NCBI GenBank assembly: GCA_004144345.1
Contig: SEEL01000017.1
Coordinates: 1 to 64,000, forward strand
Origin: Hyphomicrobiales bacterium
Lineage (GTDB): Bacteria > Pseudomonadota > Alphaproteobacteria > Rhizobiales > Devosiaceae
Direction: 5' to 3'
Length of the DNA stretch: 64,000 bases
Within the stretch, counting starts at the first letter, position 1; every line of letters starts with the position of its first letter. A program made the position numbers and the translations under genes. The notes beneath the pieces are model-generated. The model was given only the letters and a program-made list of their open reading frames with translations. It did no database searches and had not been told where the DNA came from. This document shows positions 14,338 through 22,873 of the stretch, piece by piece.

Positions 14338-15687
14338 TCACACGGCGATGGAGTGGCGGGCGGTGCCGCGGGCGAGATAGGCGTCGAAATTGGCGGCAAT
14401 GGCGCGGACAAAGGGCTTGCCGCGCTCGGTTATGGTGAGGCCGGAAGGGGTTAGCTCGACGAGCTGGTCGCTGTCGGCGAAGGCGTAGGCGCGCAGCTCC
14501 GCGATCAGCGGCTCGGCCGCCGCGCCGAAACGCCTTCGAAGCGCGGCGAACGGCGCGTGAAAATCGCACATAAGTCGCTCGATAACGTAGCCCCGTTGAC
14601 GGTCGTCGCCGGTGAAGGCGATGCCGCGGGCGATGGCGAGGCCAGTGGCCTCGATGCGGCGGATGTATTCGGCGGTGGCGGTGACGTTCTGCACATAGCC
14701 CTGCGGCAGATTGCCGATGGAGGAGGCGCCGAAGCCGAGCAGGGCCGGCGCGTCGTCGGTGGTGTAGCCCTGGAAATTGCGGCGCAGCGTGCCATCGGCG
14801 GCGGCGACGGCCAGATGGTCGGCGGGCAGGGCGAAATGGTCGATGCCGATCTGGCGGTAGCCGGCGGCGAGGATGCGCGTCGCGGCGGCCTGCGATTGGT
14901 CGAGACGCTCCCCGGCGGAGGGCAGGGCGGTCTCGTCGATCATTTTCTGGTGCGTCTTCATCCACGGCACATGTGCGTAGCCGAACAGGGCAATGCGATC
15001 GGGGCGCATGCTGAGGGCCTGGTCGACGGTGCGCTCGACCGTGTCGACCGTCTGGAACGGCAATCCATAGAGGATATCGAGATTGGCCGAGGTGACGCCG
15101 CGGGCGCGCATGCCCTCGACGACGTCGCGCGTCTGCTCGAAGCTCTGGAGGCGATTGATCGCCTGCTGCACCTTCGGATCGAAATCCTGGAGGCCGACGC
15201 TGATACGGGTGACGCCGGCGCGGGCGAAGCCGTCATAGCGATCGGGCGTCATGTCGTTGGGGTCGATTTCGATGCTGAATTCGAAGGCAGGATCGATGTG
15301 GAAGAGGGCGCGGATGCGGTCGCCGAGCGCGATGAGATCGGCGGGCGCGAGCATCGAGGGCGAGCCGCCGCCGAAATGCAGCGCCACGGTGCGGCCGCGG
15401 CCGCCGAGTTCGCCGGCGACGGTTTCCATCTCGCGATGCACCGCCGGCAGATAGGCGGCGATGGGATCGTAGCGCAGCACCTGCTTGGTGTTGCAGCCGC
15501 AGAACCAGCAGAGGCGATCGCAGAAGGGCACATGCACATAGAGCGACAGGGCGGTATCGGCGCTGAGCTCGCTGAGCCAGTCGCGATAGGCATTGTCGTC
15601 GATGCCGTCGTGGAAGTGCGGCGCGGTGGGGTAGCTGGTGTAACGCGGGACGGGCTTGGAGTAGCGCGCGATGAGATCGTTGGACAT
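14338..15687 (-). CDS. hemN: Oxygen-independent coproporphyrinogen III oxidase
   Basis: 449 residues, full-length radical-SAM HemN. It converts coproporphyrinogen III to protoporphyrinogen IX without oxygen, feeding heme to the cbb3 oxidase. The 4Fe-4S ligands are C56, C60 and C63 in PFCDRLCWFCGC, followed by GGGSPS and the HemN C-terminal domain. I use ATG 15687 (GAGGTGACC upstream); the longer ORF would run through the FNR box. The perfect box at 15731 is 44 bases upstream. Confidence 0.95.
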   Translation of the reverse strand: MSNDLIARYSKPVPRYTSYPTAPHFHDGIDDNAYRDWLSELSADTALSLYVHVPFCDRLCWFCGCNTKQVLRYDPIAAYLPAVHREMETVAGELGGRGRTVALHFGGGSPSMLAPADLIALGDRIRALFHIDPAFEFSIEIDPNDMTPDRYDGFARAGVTRISVGLQDFDPKVQQAINRLQSFEQTRDVVEGMRARGVTSANLDILYGLPFQTVDTVERTVDQALSMRPDRIALFGYAHVPWMKTHQKMIDETALPSAGERLDQSQAAATRILAAGYRQIGIDHFALPADHLAVAAADGTLRRNFQGYTTDDAPALLGFGASSIGNLPQGYVQNVTATAEYIRRIEATGLAIARGIAFTGDDRQRGYVIERLMCDFHAPFAALRRRFGAAAEPLIAELRAYAFADSDQLVELTPSGLTITERGKPFVRAIAANFDAYLARGTARHSIAV

Positions 15688-15730
15688 GGTCACCTCGCGG
15701 GGTGCTTGCCATTGCACCGGCGACGGCACC

Positions 15731-15744
15731 TTGATCGGGATCAA
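15731..15744. promoter_or_regulatory. FNR/FixK box between hemN and fnrL
   Basis: Perfect anaerobox TTGATCGGGATCAA. It lies 44 bases from the hemN start and 49 from the fnrL start, so one site can serve both divergent promoters and allow fnrL autoregulation. Confidence 0.9.
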
Positions 15745-15792
15745 ATGGCGCGCGGCGCGGCGTGCGAGAAGGCAGGCAACGGAGCAAGCCCC

Positions 15793-16509
15793 ATGCCACC
15801 GGCCATACCTATTTCATCAGCGGTTCCCGAAGGCTGCCAGGATTGCCATGTGCGGCATTCCGGCATCTGCGCCGTACTGACCGCGAGCGAGCTGCAGCGG
15901 CTGGCGCAGAGCGCGCGGCATACGCGGCACGACGCCGGCGCCCCGCTGCTGTTCGAGAACAGCGCGATCACCTCCTATGCCAATGTGGTCGAGGGCGTGG
16001 TGAAGCTGTCGCGCGTCTTGCGAGACGGCAAGCAGCAACTGGTCGGGCTGCAATTTGCGCCGGATCTGCTGGGCCGGCTGTTCGGTGACGAAAATCTGCT
16101 CAATGTCGAAGCGGCGTCGGATGTCGATCTCTGCCGCGTGCCGCGCAATGTGCTCGAAGAGCTGGTGGCCTCGAGCACCGAACTCAAGCAGCGGCTGCTC
16201 GATCAATCGCTGCAGGATCTCGACGATGCGCGCGACTGGATGGTGACGCTGGGCCGCAAGGATGCGCAGCAGCGCGTCGCGAGCCTGCTGCTGTTGATCG
16301 CGAAACGCAGCGGCGCCGATGCGGCCGACACGGGCACGAGTTTCGACCTGCCGCTGTCGCGATCGGACATGGCGGATTTTCTCGGGCTCACGATCGAGAC
16401 GGTGTCACGGCAGATCAGCAAGCTTCGGCATGAGGGCGTGATCGAGGTGGCCAACCACCGCCGGGTCACGGTGCCGGATATGGCGCGATTGGCGCATCGG
16501 GCGGGGTAG
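15793..16509 (+). CDS. fnrL: FnrL-type oxygen-responsive regulator
   Basis: 238 residues. N-terminal cysteines C15, C18 and C26 (CQDC...GIC) plus central C114 provide the four ligands of an oxygen-labile 4Fe-4S cluster. The C-terminal helix-turn-helix (SDMADFLGLTIETVSRQISKL) carries the E-SR reading residues. In air the cluster is lost; at low oxygen the dimer binds TTGAT-N4-ATCAA. ATG 15793 has GGAG 8 bases upstream. It is divergent from hemN across an anaerobox, and downstream is the repeat island. Confidence 0.93.
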   Translation: MPPAIPISSAVPEGCQDCHVRHSGICAVLTASELQRLAQSARHTRHDAGAPLLFENSAITSYANVVEGVVKLSRVLRDGKQQLVGLQFAPDLLGRLFGDENLLNVEAASDVDLCRVPRNVLEELVASSTELKQRLLDQSLQDLDDARDWMVTLGRKDAQQRVASLLLLIAKRSGADAADTGTSFDLPLSRSDMADFLGLTIETVSRQISKLRHEGVIEVANHRRVTVPDMARLAHRAG

Positions 16510-16540
16510 GGGCTGACGCAGTGGTGTGGCCCGCCCCACC

Positions 16541-16616
16541 CACCGGCTTCTTTTGCGCTCTGTCCGAACGAGCCTGAGAAGGCTCGCTCGGCCAACCGCT
16601 AGTGCCGGTCCCCCTC
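16541..16616 (+). repeat. H1 palindrome split by H2 copy D
   Basis: CACCCACCGGCTTC (16539-16552 region) is the left half of an H1 unit and GTGCCGGTCCCCCTCC (16602-16617) is its right half. The complete H2 element lies between them. H2 arms CCGAACGAGCC (16564-16574) and GGCTCGCTCGG (16581-16591) pair at 10 of 11 positions around TGAGAA; flanks are TTTTGCGCTCTGT and CCAACCGC. Confidence 0.7.
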
Positions 16617-16619
16617 CGT

Positions 16620-16690
16620 GCTTTCTTGCGCTCTGTCCAAAGCACGCGAAGACGCATGCTTCGGCCAACCGCTGAGTGAGGAGGGATGGG
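16620..16690 (+). repeat. H2 hairpin element, copy E, inside an H1 C-rich/G-rich stem
   Basis: 5' flank CTTTCTTGCGCTCTGT; arms CCAAAGCACGCG (16637-16648) and CGCATGCTTCGG (16653-16664) pair at 10 of 12 around AAGA; 3' flank CCAACCGC. The surrounding CCCCCTCC (16610-16617) and GGAGGGATGGG (16680-16690) are complementary tracts of the second H1 hairpin. Confidence 0.7.
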
Positions 16691-16740
16691 CTCCACTCAA
16701 GGTGCTGTTATCACCGCCACAACGATTATGCCGACTGCCC

Positions 16741-16767
16741 TGGATTCCCGCCTGCGCGGGAATGACG
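16741..16767. repeat. REP-like palindrome, copy 1
   Basis: ATTCCCGC (16744-16751) and GCGGGAAT (16756-16763) around CTGC, with edges TGG and GACG. This is the widely distributed bacterial 'TGGATTCCCGC...GAATGACG' palindrome type. Confidence 0.7.
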
Positions 16768-16901
16768 TAGGTGCTGTGCTTGGGGTCGCCCCCACCACCG
16801 GCTTCGGCCAACCGCTGGTGGGGAGGGATGGGGTCCACTCAAGGCGCTGGTATCGACGCGGTGGGCGGGTACCAGGCGGAGTGTTTGGGGGCGCCCCCAC
16901 C

Positions 16902-16942
16902 ACCGGCTTCGCCGGTCCCCCTCCCCCGTTGCACGGGGGAGG
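16902..16942. repeat. Intact H1 double hairpin
   Basis: ACCGGC-ttc-GCCGGT (16902-16916) followed by CCTCCCCCGT-tgc-ACGGGGGAGG (16920-16942). It serves as the uninterrupted reference for the split copies nearby. Confidence 0.75.
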
Positions 16943-17002
16943 ATATCCAGAGCCCCGGCATCGACTATCCACGGCTCCACTCAAGGGTGTCGTCATCACC
17001 GC

Positions 17003-17029
17003 GTCATCCCCGCGAAGGCGGGGATCCAG
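17003..17029. repeat. REP-like palindrome, copy 2 (inverted)
   Basis: ATCCCCGC (17006-17013), loop GAAG, GCGGGGAT (17018-17025). It is the same family as 16741 in the opposite orientation. Confidence 0.65.
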
Positions 17030-17056
17030 GGCCACGATCACCGTGCTGACCGCCCT

Positions 17057-17081
17057 GGATTCCCGCCTGCGCGGAATGACG
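17057..17081. repeat. REP-like palindrome, copy 3 (one base lost)
   Basis: ATTCCCGC (17059-17066), loop CTGC, then GCGGAAT, one G shorter than copy 1, so the stem is imperfect. Confidence 0.65.
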
Positions 17082-17180
17082 TTGTGGATAAGACGATGTG
17101 CGGTGATTGGGGTCGCCCCCCACCCCCTCCCACCACGCCGTGGCTCCACTCCCGCATGCGGAAAAGGGCAGAGCCGAGGG

Positions 17181-17333
17181 CTAGGCCTTTGGTTTGTCGT
17201 CTTCGTTGAGGATGCGCTGGCTGGCGCCGTCCATGTCTTCGTATTGGCCGGAGCGGAGGGCCCAGAGGAAGGCGAGGAGGGCGGCGAGGCCCATCAGGAT
17301 GGCGATGGGGATGGAATAGGCGAGGCCGCTCAT
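17181..17333 (-). CDS. ccoS: cbb3-type cytochrome oxidase assembly protein CcoS
   Basis: 50 residues with one N-terminal membrane helix (SIPIAILMGLAALLAFLWALRSGQYED). The W-x-x-(R/K)-SGQYED pattern is the CcoS signature. CcoS is needed for heme and copper cofactor insertion into the cbb3 oxidase. Its ATG overlaps the ccoI stop by four bases. It is the last gene of ccoGHIS. Confidence 0.9.
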   Translation of the reverse strand: MSGLAYSIPIAILMGLAALLAFLWALRSGQYEDMDGASQRILNEDDKPKA

Positions 17334-19570
17334 GCTGGCTTCTCCGAGAGAATGCGGGGCTGGGGTTCGGCGATCAGCCGCCGCGCGAAGAGGCGGAGGC
17401 GCAGGGCGTTGGCGACGACGATGATCGACGAGGCGCTCATGGCGATGGCGGCGATCAGCGGCGTGACGTAGCCGCCGACGGCCAGCGGAATGGCGATGGC
17501 GTTGTAGCCGATGGCGATGGTGAGGTTCTGGACGACGATGCGCGAGGCGCCGCGGGCGGTGGCCACGACGAAGGGCACGGCGCCGAGGTCGTTGCCGGTG
17601 AAGACGAAGTCGGCGGCGCTGCGGCCGATGTCGGCGGCACTGGACGGGGCCATCGAGGCATAGGCGGCGCGCAGAGCGGGGGCGTCGTTGATGCCGTCGC
17701 CGACCATCAGGGTGCGGCCGGCGCCGACGTCGGCCAGCTTGTCCTCGGGTGTGAGGCTGGCGCGGGCATTGGCGATGCCCGCGTCGCTGGCGGCAGCCAG
17801 CACGGCAGGGGCGGCGTCGCCCGAGAGGAGGCGGACCGGCAGATGCATCGCTTCGAGCGCCGCGATGGTCTGGCGGGCTTCGGGACGGACCGAATCCTCG
17901 AAGGTGAAGTGGCCCATGGTCTCGCCGTCGCGGGTCAGCCAGACGCCGCCGGTGGCCGCATCGGATGTGACACCGCACCAGGCGGCCGAGCCGAGGCGCC
18001 AGAGCTGGCCGTCGCGGCGGGCTTCGACGCCCTTGCCGGGGATCTCGCTGACGCCGTCGAGAAGGAGCGGCACGCGGTCGAGGCTGCGGGCGATGGCGCT
18101 CGACAGGGGATGCGTGCTGGAGGCGGCGAGGGCGGCCGCGAGGTCGGTGGCCTCTGCGGTCGCGAGGTGGCTGTCGACGAGGCGCGGATTGCCCTCGGTG
18201 AGGGTGCCGGTCTTGTCGAAGGCGACGGAGTCGATCTCGGCGATGCGTTCGAGGGCGGCGCCATCCTTCATCATGACGCCGCGTTCGAACAGCTTGCCGG
18301 CGGCAACGACATGGACGATCGGCACGGCGAGCGCGAGGGCGCAGGGGCAGGTGATGATCAGCACGGCGACGGCGTTCATCAGGGCCGTGTGCCAATCGCC
18401 GCCGCTCCACAGCAGCCAGCCGACAAAGGTGGTGAAGGCGATGGTGTGGATGATGGGGGCGTAGACGGCCGAGGCGCGGTCGGCGATGCGGCGCGGGCGC
18501 GTCTTGGCGGTTTCGGCCGCATCCATCATCTGCGCCATGCGCGAGAGGAAGGAATCGGTGGCGGCGCGGCTGGTGCGGACGAGCAGCGGGCCGCTGAGGC
18601 TGGCGGCGCCGGCGATGATCTCGTCGTCGGTGTCGATGAAGTGGGGCAGCGACTCGCCCGAGATGATCGAATAGTCAAAGCTCGCGCCGGCCGAGAGCAG
18701 GACGCTGTCGACGGGGACGCGCTCGCCGGCCTTGATCTCGAGCAGCATGCCCGGCTGGATCTCGTCGAGCTTGATGTATTCGCGCGCGCCATCATCGCGC
18801 ACCAGCGTGCCGCCGCGCGGCTGCAGGCGGGCAAGGCCGGTGATGGCGTTGCGGGCGCGCTCGCGCATCATGTGGTCGAGGGCGCGGCCGATGAGCAGGA
18901 AGAACAGCAGCATGGTGACGCCATCGAAATAGGCGTGGTGGCCACCATTCATGGTCTCGAACAGGCTGAGCGCCGTGGCGAGGGTGATGCCGATGGTGAT
19001 GGGCACATCCATGTTGGTCTTGCCGACGCGCAGGCCGCGCCAGGCGGAGCGGAAGAAGATGCGGCCGGAATAGGCGACGGCGGGCAGCGCGATGGCGGCC
19101 GAAATCCAGTGGAAGAGATCGCGCGTCGCATCGGTGGCGCCGGACCAGACCGACACCGAGAACAGCATGATGTTGGCGGCGGCGAAGCCGGCGACGGCAA
19201 GGGAGCGCAGCAGCTCCTTCATCACCGGGTCGCCGTCGCTCTCCTGGCCGGGGTCGAGCACATAGGTGTGGTAGCCGCTGGCCTTGATGGCGGGCGCAAG
19301 CAGCGAGGGCGGCTGGGCCGGATCGTAGACCACGCGGACGCGGCGGCGCGTGAGGTTGACGCGGGCCGAGCGCACCATGGGCATGGCCGCGAGCGCGGTC
19401 TCGATGGTGCGGATGCAGGCGGCGCAATGGGCATCGGGCACCGCGAATTCGAGTTGTGCGGTGCCGTCGCCGAGCTTGCGGCTGAGCGCGGCGAGCGCCG
19501 CGTCGTCATTCTCGATGGCGGCCGGGTCGTTGTCGACCACCGCCATCGCGTCGGGCACGCAGCAGGTCAT
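17330..19570 (-). CDS. ccoI: Copper-translocating P-type ATPase CcoI
   Basis: 746 residues, inner-membrane P1B ATPase that supplies copper for the CcoN binuclear centre. N-terminal HMA domain with the metal pair C49/C52 (HCAAC), eight predicted helices, phosphatase SGES, membrane CPC (ITCPCALA), phosphorylation DKTGT and hinge GDGIND. A Cys pair MTCC also opens the protein. Start and stop overlap ccoH and ccoS, giving tight coupling. Confidence 0.95.
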   Translation of the reverse strand: MTCCVPDAMAVVDNDPAAIENDDAALAALSRKLGDGTAQLEFAVPDAHCAACIRTIETALAAMPMVRSARVNLTRRRVRVVYDPAQPPSLLAPAIKASGYHTYVLDPGQESDGDPVMKELLRSLAVAGFAAANIMLFSVSVWSGATDATRDLFHWISAAIALPAVAYSGRIFFRSAWRGLRVGKTNMDVPITIGITLATALSLFETMNGGHHAYFDGVTMLLFFLLIGRALDHMMRERARNAITGLARLQPRGGTLVRDDGAREYIKLDEIQPGMLLEIKAGERVPVDSVLLSAGASFDYSIISGESLPHFIDTDDEIIAGAASLSGPLLVRTSRAATDSFLSRMAQMMDAAETAKTRPRRIADRASAVYAPIIHTIAFTTFVGWLLWSGGDWHTALMNAVAVLIITCPCALALAVPIVHVVAAGKLFERGVMMKDGAALERIAEIDSVAFDKTGTLTEGNPRLVDSHLATAEATDLAAALAASSTHPLSSAIARSLDRVPLLLDGVSEIPGKGVEARRDGQLWRLGSAAWCGVTSDAATGGVWLTRDGETMGHFTFEDSVRPEARQTIAALEAMHLPVRLLSGDAAPAVLAAASDAGIANARASLTPEDKLADVGAGRTLMVGDGINDAPALRAAYASMAPSSAADIGRSAADFVFTGNDLGAVPFVVATARGASRIVVQNLTIAIGYNAIAIPLAVGGYVTPLIAAIAMSASSIIVVANALRLRLFARRLIAEPQPRILSEKPA

Positions 19571-20061
19571 CTGTCGGTCTCCACCTTGAAGCGGTCGCGC
19601 AACTCGAACGGGCCGAGCGCGGTTTCGGCGGCCGTGGCGGTGGCTTCGAAGACGCCATGCGGCAAGGTGAGTGCCGCTTCGTAAGCGCCATCGGCGCGGC
19701 GTTCGAGCGTCACGGTCTGGTCGTCATGGCCGCCGACGGGGCGGTTGATGTGAAGCGAGACATCGCCGAGGTCGATGGGCGTTGCGGCGCCATCGACGAT
19801 CACCAGCCGGGCCACGCCGGGGAGGTAGGTGAAGGTCGCCTGCCAGCCGGCGGCGCGCTGCGCTTCATGGGCAAGACGCTTGGTCTCGAACTCCTGGCTG
19901 GCGACATAGGAGTTGGTGACGACGAGGCCGGTCCAGCTGCGCGTGGCGAGGACCGCCATGCCGACATTGACGCTGATGATGACGCCGAAGAACGAGATGG
20001 CGAACACCCACATGTGGAAGCCGGTGAAGCCCTTGCTGGCCTTGGGTTGTGCGCTGCTCAT
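19567..20061 (-). CDS. ccoH: FixH-family protein CcoH
   Basis: 164 residues. One N-terminal helix (WVFAISFFGVIISVNVGMAVLA) then a periplasmic beta domain with SYVASQEFE and NRPVGGHDD, both typical of FixH/CcoH. CcoH stays associated with the oxidase and stabilises assembly. Overlaps both neighbours by four bases. Confidence 0.92.
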   Translation of the reverse strand: MSSAQPKASKGFTGFHMWVFAISFFGVIISVNVGMAVLATRSWTGLVVTNSYVASQEFETKRLAHEAQRAAGWQATFTYLPGVARLVIVDGAATPIDLGDVSLHINRPVGGHDDQTVTLERRADGAYEAALTLPHGVFEATATAAETALGPFELRDRFKVETDR

Positions 20062-21614
20062 TTGTGCTCCGGGACGTCGAAGGTGGTTTCGGTTTCACTG
20101 CGGACGGCGCCATCGGTGGAGGCGACGCCGACAATGAAGCGGGTCTGGCTGGTGGGCAGGAACTCGGCCGGCACCTGCACAAAGGCGCGCAGCGACATGA
20201 CCTTGTCGGGGGCGAGCTGCAGCTCGATGGCGGTGGCCGAAGCGGTCTGGTCGCCGGCGGTGAGCGTCGCGCCCTCGAGGCCCTCGATGCGCAGCATCAC
20301 GGTGCGCGGCTCGGGCGTCATGTTGAGGATCTTGATGTCGTAGCCATTGCTGATCGAGCCATCGCGCATCTGCACATATTGCGGGTTGCGGTCATGGAGG
20401 ACGTTGATCGAGAGGGGCGAGCGGAGCGCGAGGGCGGTGACCATGGCGAGGCCGATGGCGGTCCAGCCGATGAAATAGACCACGGTGCGCGGGCGGACGA
20501 TCGAGCGCCAGTCGGTGAGCTTGATGGCATCGACGAGCTTGCCGCTGAGCTTGTCGCGGATGCGGGCGGGCTGCACCACCTGGCCGGTGCCCATGGCGAG
20601 CGCCATGTTGGCGTTGTAGTCCTTGAGCGTGGCGTAGGAGATGAGGCCCTGCTCCTTGCCGAGCCGCGTCATCACGTCGTCGCAGGCATCGATGCACAGC
20701 GCGCAGGTGATGCATTCGAGCTGCTGGCCATCGCGGATGTCGATGCCCATGGGGCAGACGACGACGCAGGCATTGCAATCGACGCAATCGCCGACCGATT
20801 TGTTCTCGGCGATGGCCTTCTTGGCGTGGCGCGAGCGCGGTTCGCCGCGCCAGTCATTGTAGGTGACGGTGAGCGAGTGCTCGTCGAGCATGGCGCCCTG
20901 GATGCGCGGCCACGGGCACATATAGGTGCACACCTGTTCGCGCATCAGGCCGCCGAAGGTGTAGGTGGTGGCGGTGAGGATGGCGATGGTGATGTAGGCG
21001 ACGGCGGGCGCCTGCAAGGTCGCGACCGATTGGAGGAGCGACGGCGCGTCGGCGAAATAGAAGATCCAGGCGCCGCCGGTGCCGACGCCGATCAGCAGCC
21101 AGATGGTGTGCTTGCTGACGCGCTTCCAGAGCTTGTCGAAGGACCAGGGCGCAGCGTCGAGCTTGATGCGGTTGTTGCGCTCGCCCTCGATGGCGCGCTC
21201 GACCACGAGGAAGAGATCGACCCACACGGTTTGCGGGCAGGCATAGCCGCACCAGGCGCGGCCGACGGTGGAGGTGACGAGGAAGAGGCCGATGCCCGCC
21301 ATCACGAGGAGGCCGGCGACGTAGTAGAATTCCTGCGGCCAGATCTCGATGAAGAAGAAATAGAAGCGGCGGTTGGCGAGATCGACCAGCACGGCCTGAT
21401 CCGGCGCGAAGGGACCGCGGTCCCAGCGGATCCAGGGCGTGATGTAGTAGATGGCAAGGGTGATGAGCATCACCAGCCATTTGAATTTGCGGAAGCGGCC
21501 ATTGGCGCGCTTGGGGAAGATCTTCTTGCGCGGCTCGTAGAGCTGCTCGCGGCGCTTCTTGGAATTGACCGGCTCTACATCGTAGAGCGGGGAGGTCGGT
21601 TGATCCGCAAGCAT
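20058..21614 (-). CDS. ccoG: Cytochrome oxidase accessory protein CcoG (FixG/RdxA)
   Basis: 518 residues, membrane ferredoxin-like protein. Several N-terminal helices, CGYACPQTVW, CTYMCPWPR, then two 4Fe-4S clusters (DCVDCNACVVVCPMG, CITCALCIDACD) and a C-terminal immunoglobulin-like FixG domain. CcoG is a cupric reductase that helps copper delivery to the oxidase. It is the first gene of ccoGHIS; the FNR box at 21674 lies 60 bases upstream of its ATG. Confidence 0.95.
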   Translation of the reverse strand: MLADQPTSPLYDVEPVNSKKRREQLYEPRKKIFPKRANGRFRKFKWLVMLITLAIYYITPWIRWDRGPFAPDQAVLVDLANRRFYFFFIEIWPQEFYYVAGLLVMAGIGLFLVTSTVGRAWCGYACPQTVWVDLFLVVERAIEGERNNRIKLDAAPWSFDKLWKRVSKHTIWLLIGVGTGGAWIFYFADAPSLLQSVATLQAPAVAYITIAILTATTYTFGGLMREQVCTYMCPWPRIQGAMLDEHSLTVTYNDWRGEPRSRHAKKAIAENKSVGDCVDCNACVVVCPMGIDIRDGQQLECITCALCIDACDDVMTRLGKEQGLISYATLKDYNANMALAMGTGQVVQPARIRDKLSGKLVDAIKLTDWRSIVRPRTVVYFIGWTAIGLAMVTALALRSPLSINVLHDRNPQYVQMRDGSISNGYDIKILNMTPEPRTVMLRIEGLEGATLTAGDQTASATAIELQLAPDKVMSLRAFVQVPAEFLPTSQTRFIVGVASTDGAVRSETETTFDVPEHK

Positions 21615-21673
21615 GGTGGACTCGAATAGGGGATGGCGTTGTCCAGCTGTCGCATGGACGGCGGCAACGGCCC

Positions 21674-21687
21674 TTGATTCAAATCAA
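21674..21687. promoter_or_regulatory. FNR/FixK box upstream of ccoGHIS
   Basis: Perfect TTGATTCAAATCAA in the gap between the ccoP stop and the ccoG start, 60 bases from the latter, a spacing that fits activation from about -41.5. Confidence 0.9.
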
Positions 21688-21713
21688 GCGAGGCGGATGG
21701 CGGTGTTCCAATG

Positions 21714-21777
21714 GGCCAAAAAAGAACCGTCCCGGAGGGCACCTGACCTCGCAAGAGATCATCGCCCGCCGGGACGG
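21714..21777 (-). terminator. Terminator of the ccoNOQP transcript
   Basis: On the minus strand, CCGTCCCGG and CCGGGACGG (plus coordinates 21769-21777 and 21727-21735) pair over 9 bases, with further GGGC/GCCC pairing in the loop, and are followed by TTCTTTTTTGG. It lies 42 bases after the ccoP stop and before the ccoG promoter. Confidence 0.75.
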
Positions 21778-21818
21778 CACTGGGGGAGCTGCCGCTCACC
21801 CCGGGGAAGCGGCCGCCC

Positions 21819-22685
21819 CTATTGGCCGCCTCCGAGACCGTGGACATAGATGGCCAGCTGCTTGACCGAAGCTTCGCCGAGGCGCGCATGCCAGGCGGGC
21901 ATGACGCCGTGGCGGGCGCGCTCGAGCTGGGCCTCGATGCCGGCAAGCGTGCCCTCATAGAGCCAGATGCTGTCATTGAGCGACGGGCCACCGATATCGA
22001 TGACGCCTTCGCCGCGCTCGCCGTGGCACGAGGCGCAATTGTCGGCGAAGAGCAGGCGGCCTTCCTCCGTGTCTTCACCACCCTCGATGCCGCTGAGCGA
22101 AGCGACTTGCTTGGCAACGACCGCGAGCTGCGGCTTTTCGAGCAGGGCGTCGGCGCCGAAGTTCGGCATGAAGCTGTAGTGGGTGTCCGGATCGACGGGC
22201 GAGCGGGCGCCGTGGGCGATGGATGCGTAGACCTGATCGATGGTGCCGCCCCAGATCCACTCGTCGTCATTGAGGTTGGGGTAGCCCGCCGCGCCGGTGG
22301 CGCCGGTGCCGTGGCACTGGCTGCAATAGACCTTGAACATGGACTTGCCACCGGCGGTGGCAAAGCGCGTGAGGTTCGGGTCAGCGAGAATGTCGGCGAC
22401 CGGCAGTTCGGCGATACGGGCGATGGTGCCGCCCTGCGCCGCTTCGGCCGCCGCAACTTCAGCCGCATGGTCGGCGCGGCTCGAATAGCCGAGCACGCCC
22501 GAAGTGGCCGACGAGATCAGCGGCCAGGCCGGGAAGGCGATGGTGTAGCCGATGGCGAACACGATGGTGCCGTAGAAGGTCCACAGCCACCAGCGCGGCA
22601 GCGGGTTGTTGAGCTCCTTGATGCCGTCCCATTCATGGCCGGTGGTCTCGATGCCGCTCAGTTCGTCGATATCGCGTTCGCTCAT
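21819..22685 (-). CDS. ccoP: cbb3-type cytochrome c oxidase subunit III (diheme)
   Basis: 288 residues. One N-terminal helix (WWLWTFYGTIVFAIGYTI) then two cytochrome c domains with CSQCH and CASCH heme sites and downstream methionines in SFMPNF and GVMPAW. It passes electrons from soluble cytochrome c to CcoO. Its start overlaps the ccoQ stop by four bases. Confidence 0.95.
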   Translation of the reverse strand: MSERDIDELSGIETTGHEWDGIKELNNPLPRWWLWTFYGTIVFAIGYTIAFPAWPLISSATSGVLGYSSRADHAAEVAAAEAAQGGTIARIAELPVADILADPNLTRFATAGGKSMFKVYCSQCHGTGATGAAGYPNLNDDEWIWGGTIDQVYASIAHGARSPVDPDTHYSFMPNFGADALLEKPQLAVVAKQVASLSGIEGGEDTEEGRLLFADNCASCHGERGEGVIDIGGPSLNDSIWLYEGTLAGIEAQLERARHGVMPAWHARLGEASVKQLAIYVHGLGGGQ

Positions 22686-22864
22686 TTGCGGTCTCCCGGC
22701 AGGGGCATGTCGTCATCGAGCGGGATGCGGGCCGCATCGAGCGCGCGCGAGCGGGCGCCAGGCAGGAAGAGCATGACCACGACGACGAGGAAGATGCAGA
22801 CCATGTAGAGGAGGCCCCAGCTGTCGGCGAAGTGCCGGAGCATGTCGTAATGTGCGGTTTCCAT
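22682..22864 (-). CDS. ccoQ: cbb3-type oxidase subunit CcoQ
   Basis: 60 residues with a single helix (GLLYMVCIFLVVVVMLFLPG) followed by a charged tail, the usual CcoQ form. It stabilises the complex. It lies 9 bases after ccoO and overlaps ccoP. Confidence 0.9.
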   Translation of the reverse strand: METAHYDMLRHFADSWGLLYMVCIFLVVVVMLFLPGARSRALDAARIPLDDDMPLPGDRK

Positions 22865-22873
22865 CGGTGGTCC

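Larger units (their letters stand above)
16510..17180. repeat. 671-base non-coding repeat island
   Basis: No gene is supported. It holds H2 copies D and E, at least two H1 units (one split by copy D, one intact at 16902-16942), a fused H1/H2 remnant at 16797-16830, three copies of a GGATTCCCGC...GCGGGAATGACG palindrome in both orientations, and three copies of the tail CTCCACTCAAGG. Between fnrL and ccoS, which converge, no conventional terminator is obvious. Confidence 0.75.

Noticed and set aside
14557-15792. Long N-terminal extension of fnrL running opposite hemN
   Set aside because: It is antisense to hemN and crosses the FNR box; FnrL homology and ribosome site begin at 15793.
16510-17180. 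CRISPR-like appearance of repeated blocks
   Set aside because: Repeats are palindromic, of unequal length and in both orientations, with no regular spacers and no cas genes.
17843-19684. 613-codon plus-strand frame opposite ccoI
   Set aside because: Shadow of ccoI; composition is Gly/Ala/His/Asp rich with no domain.
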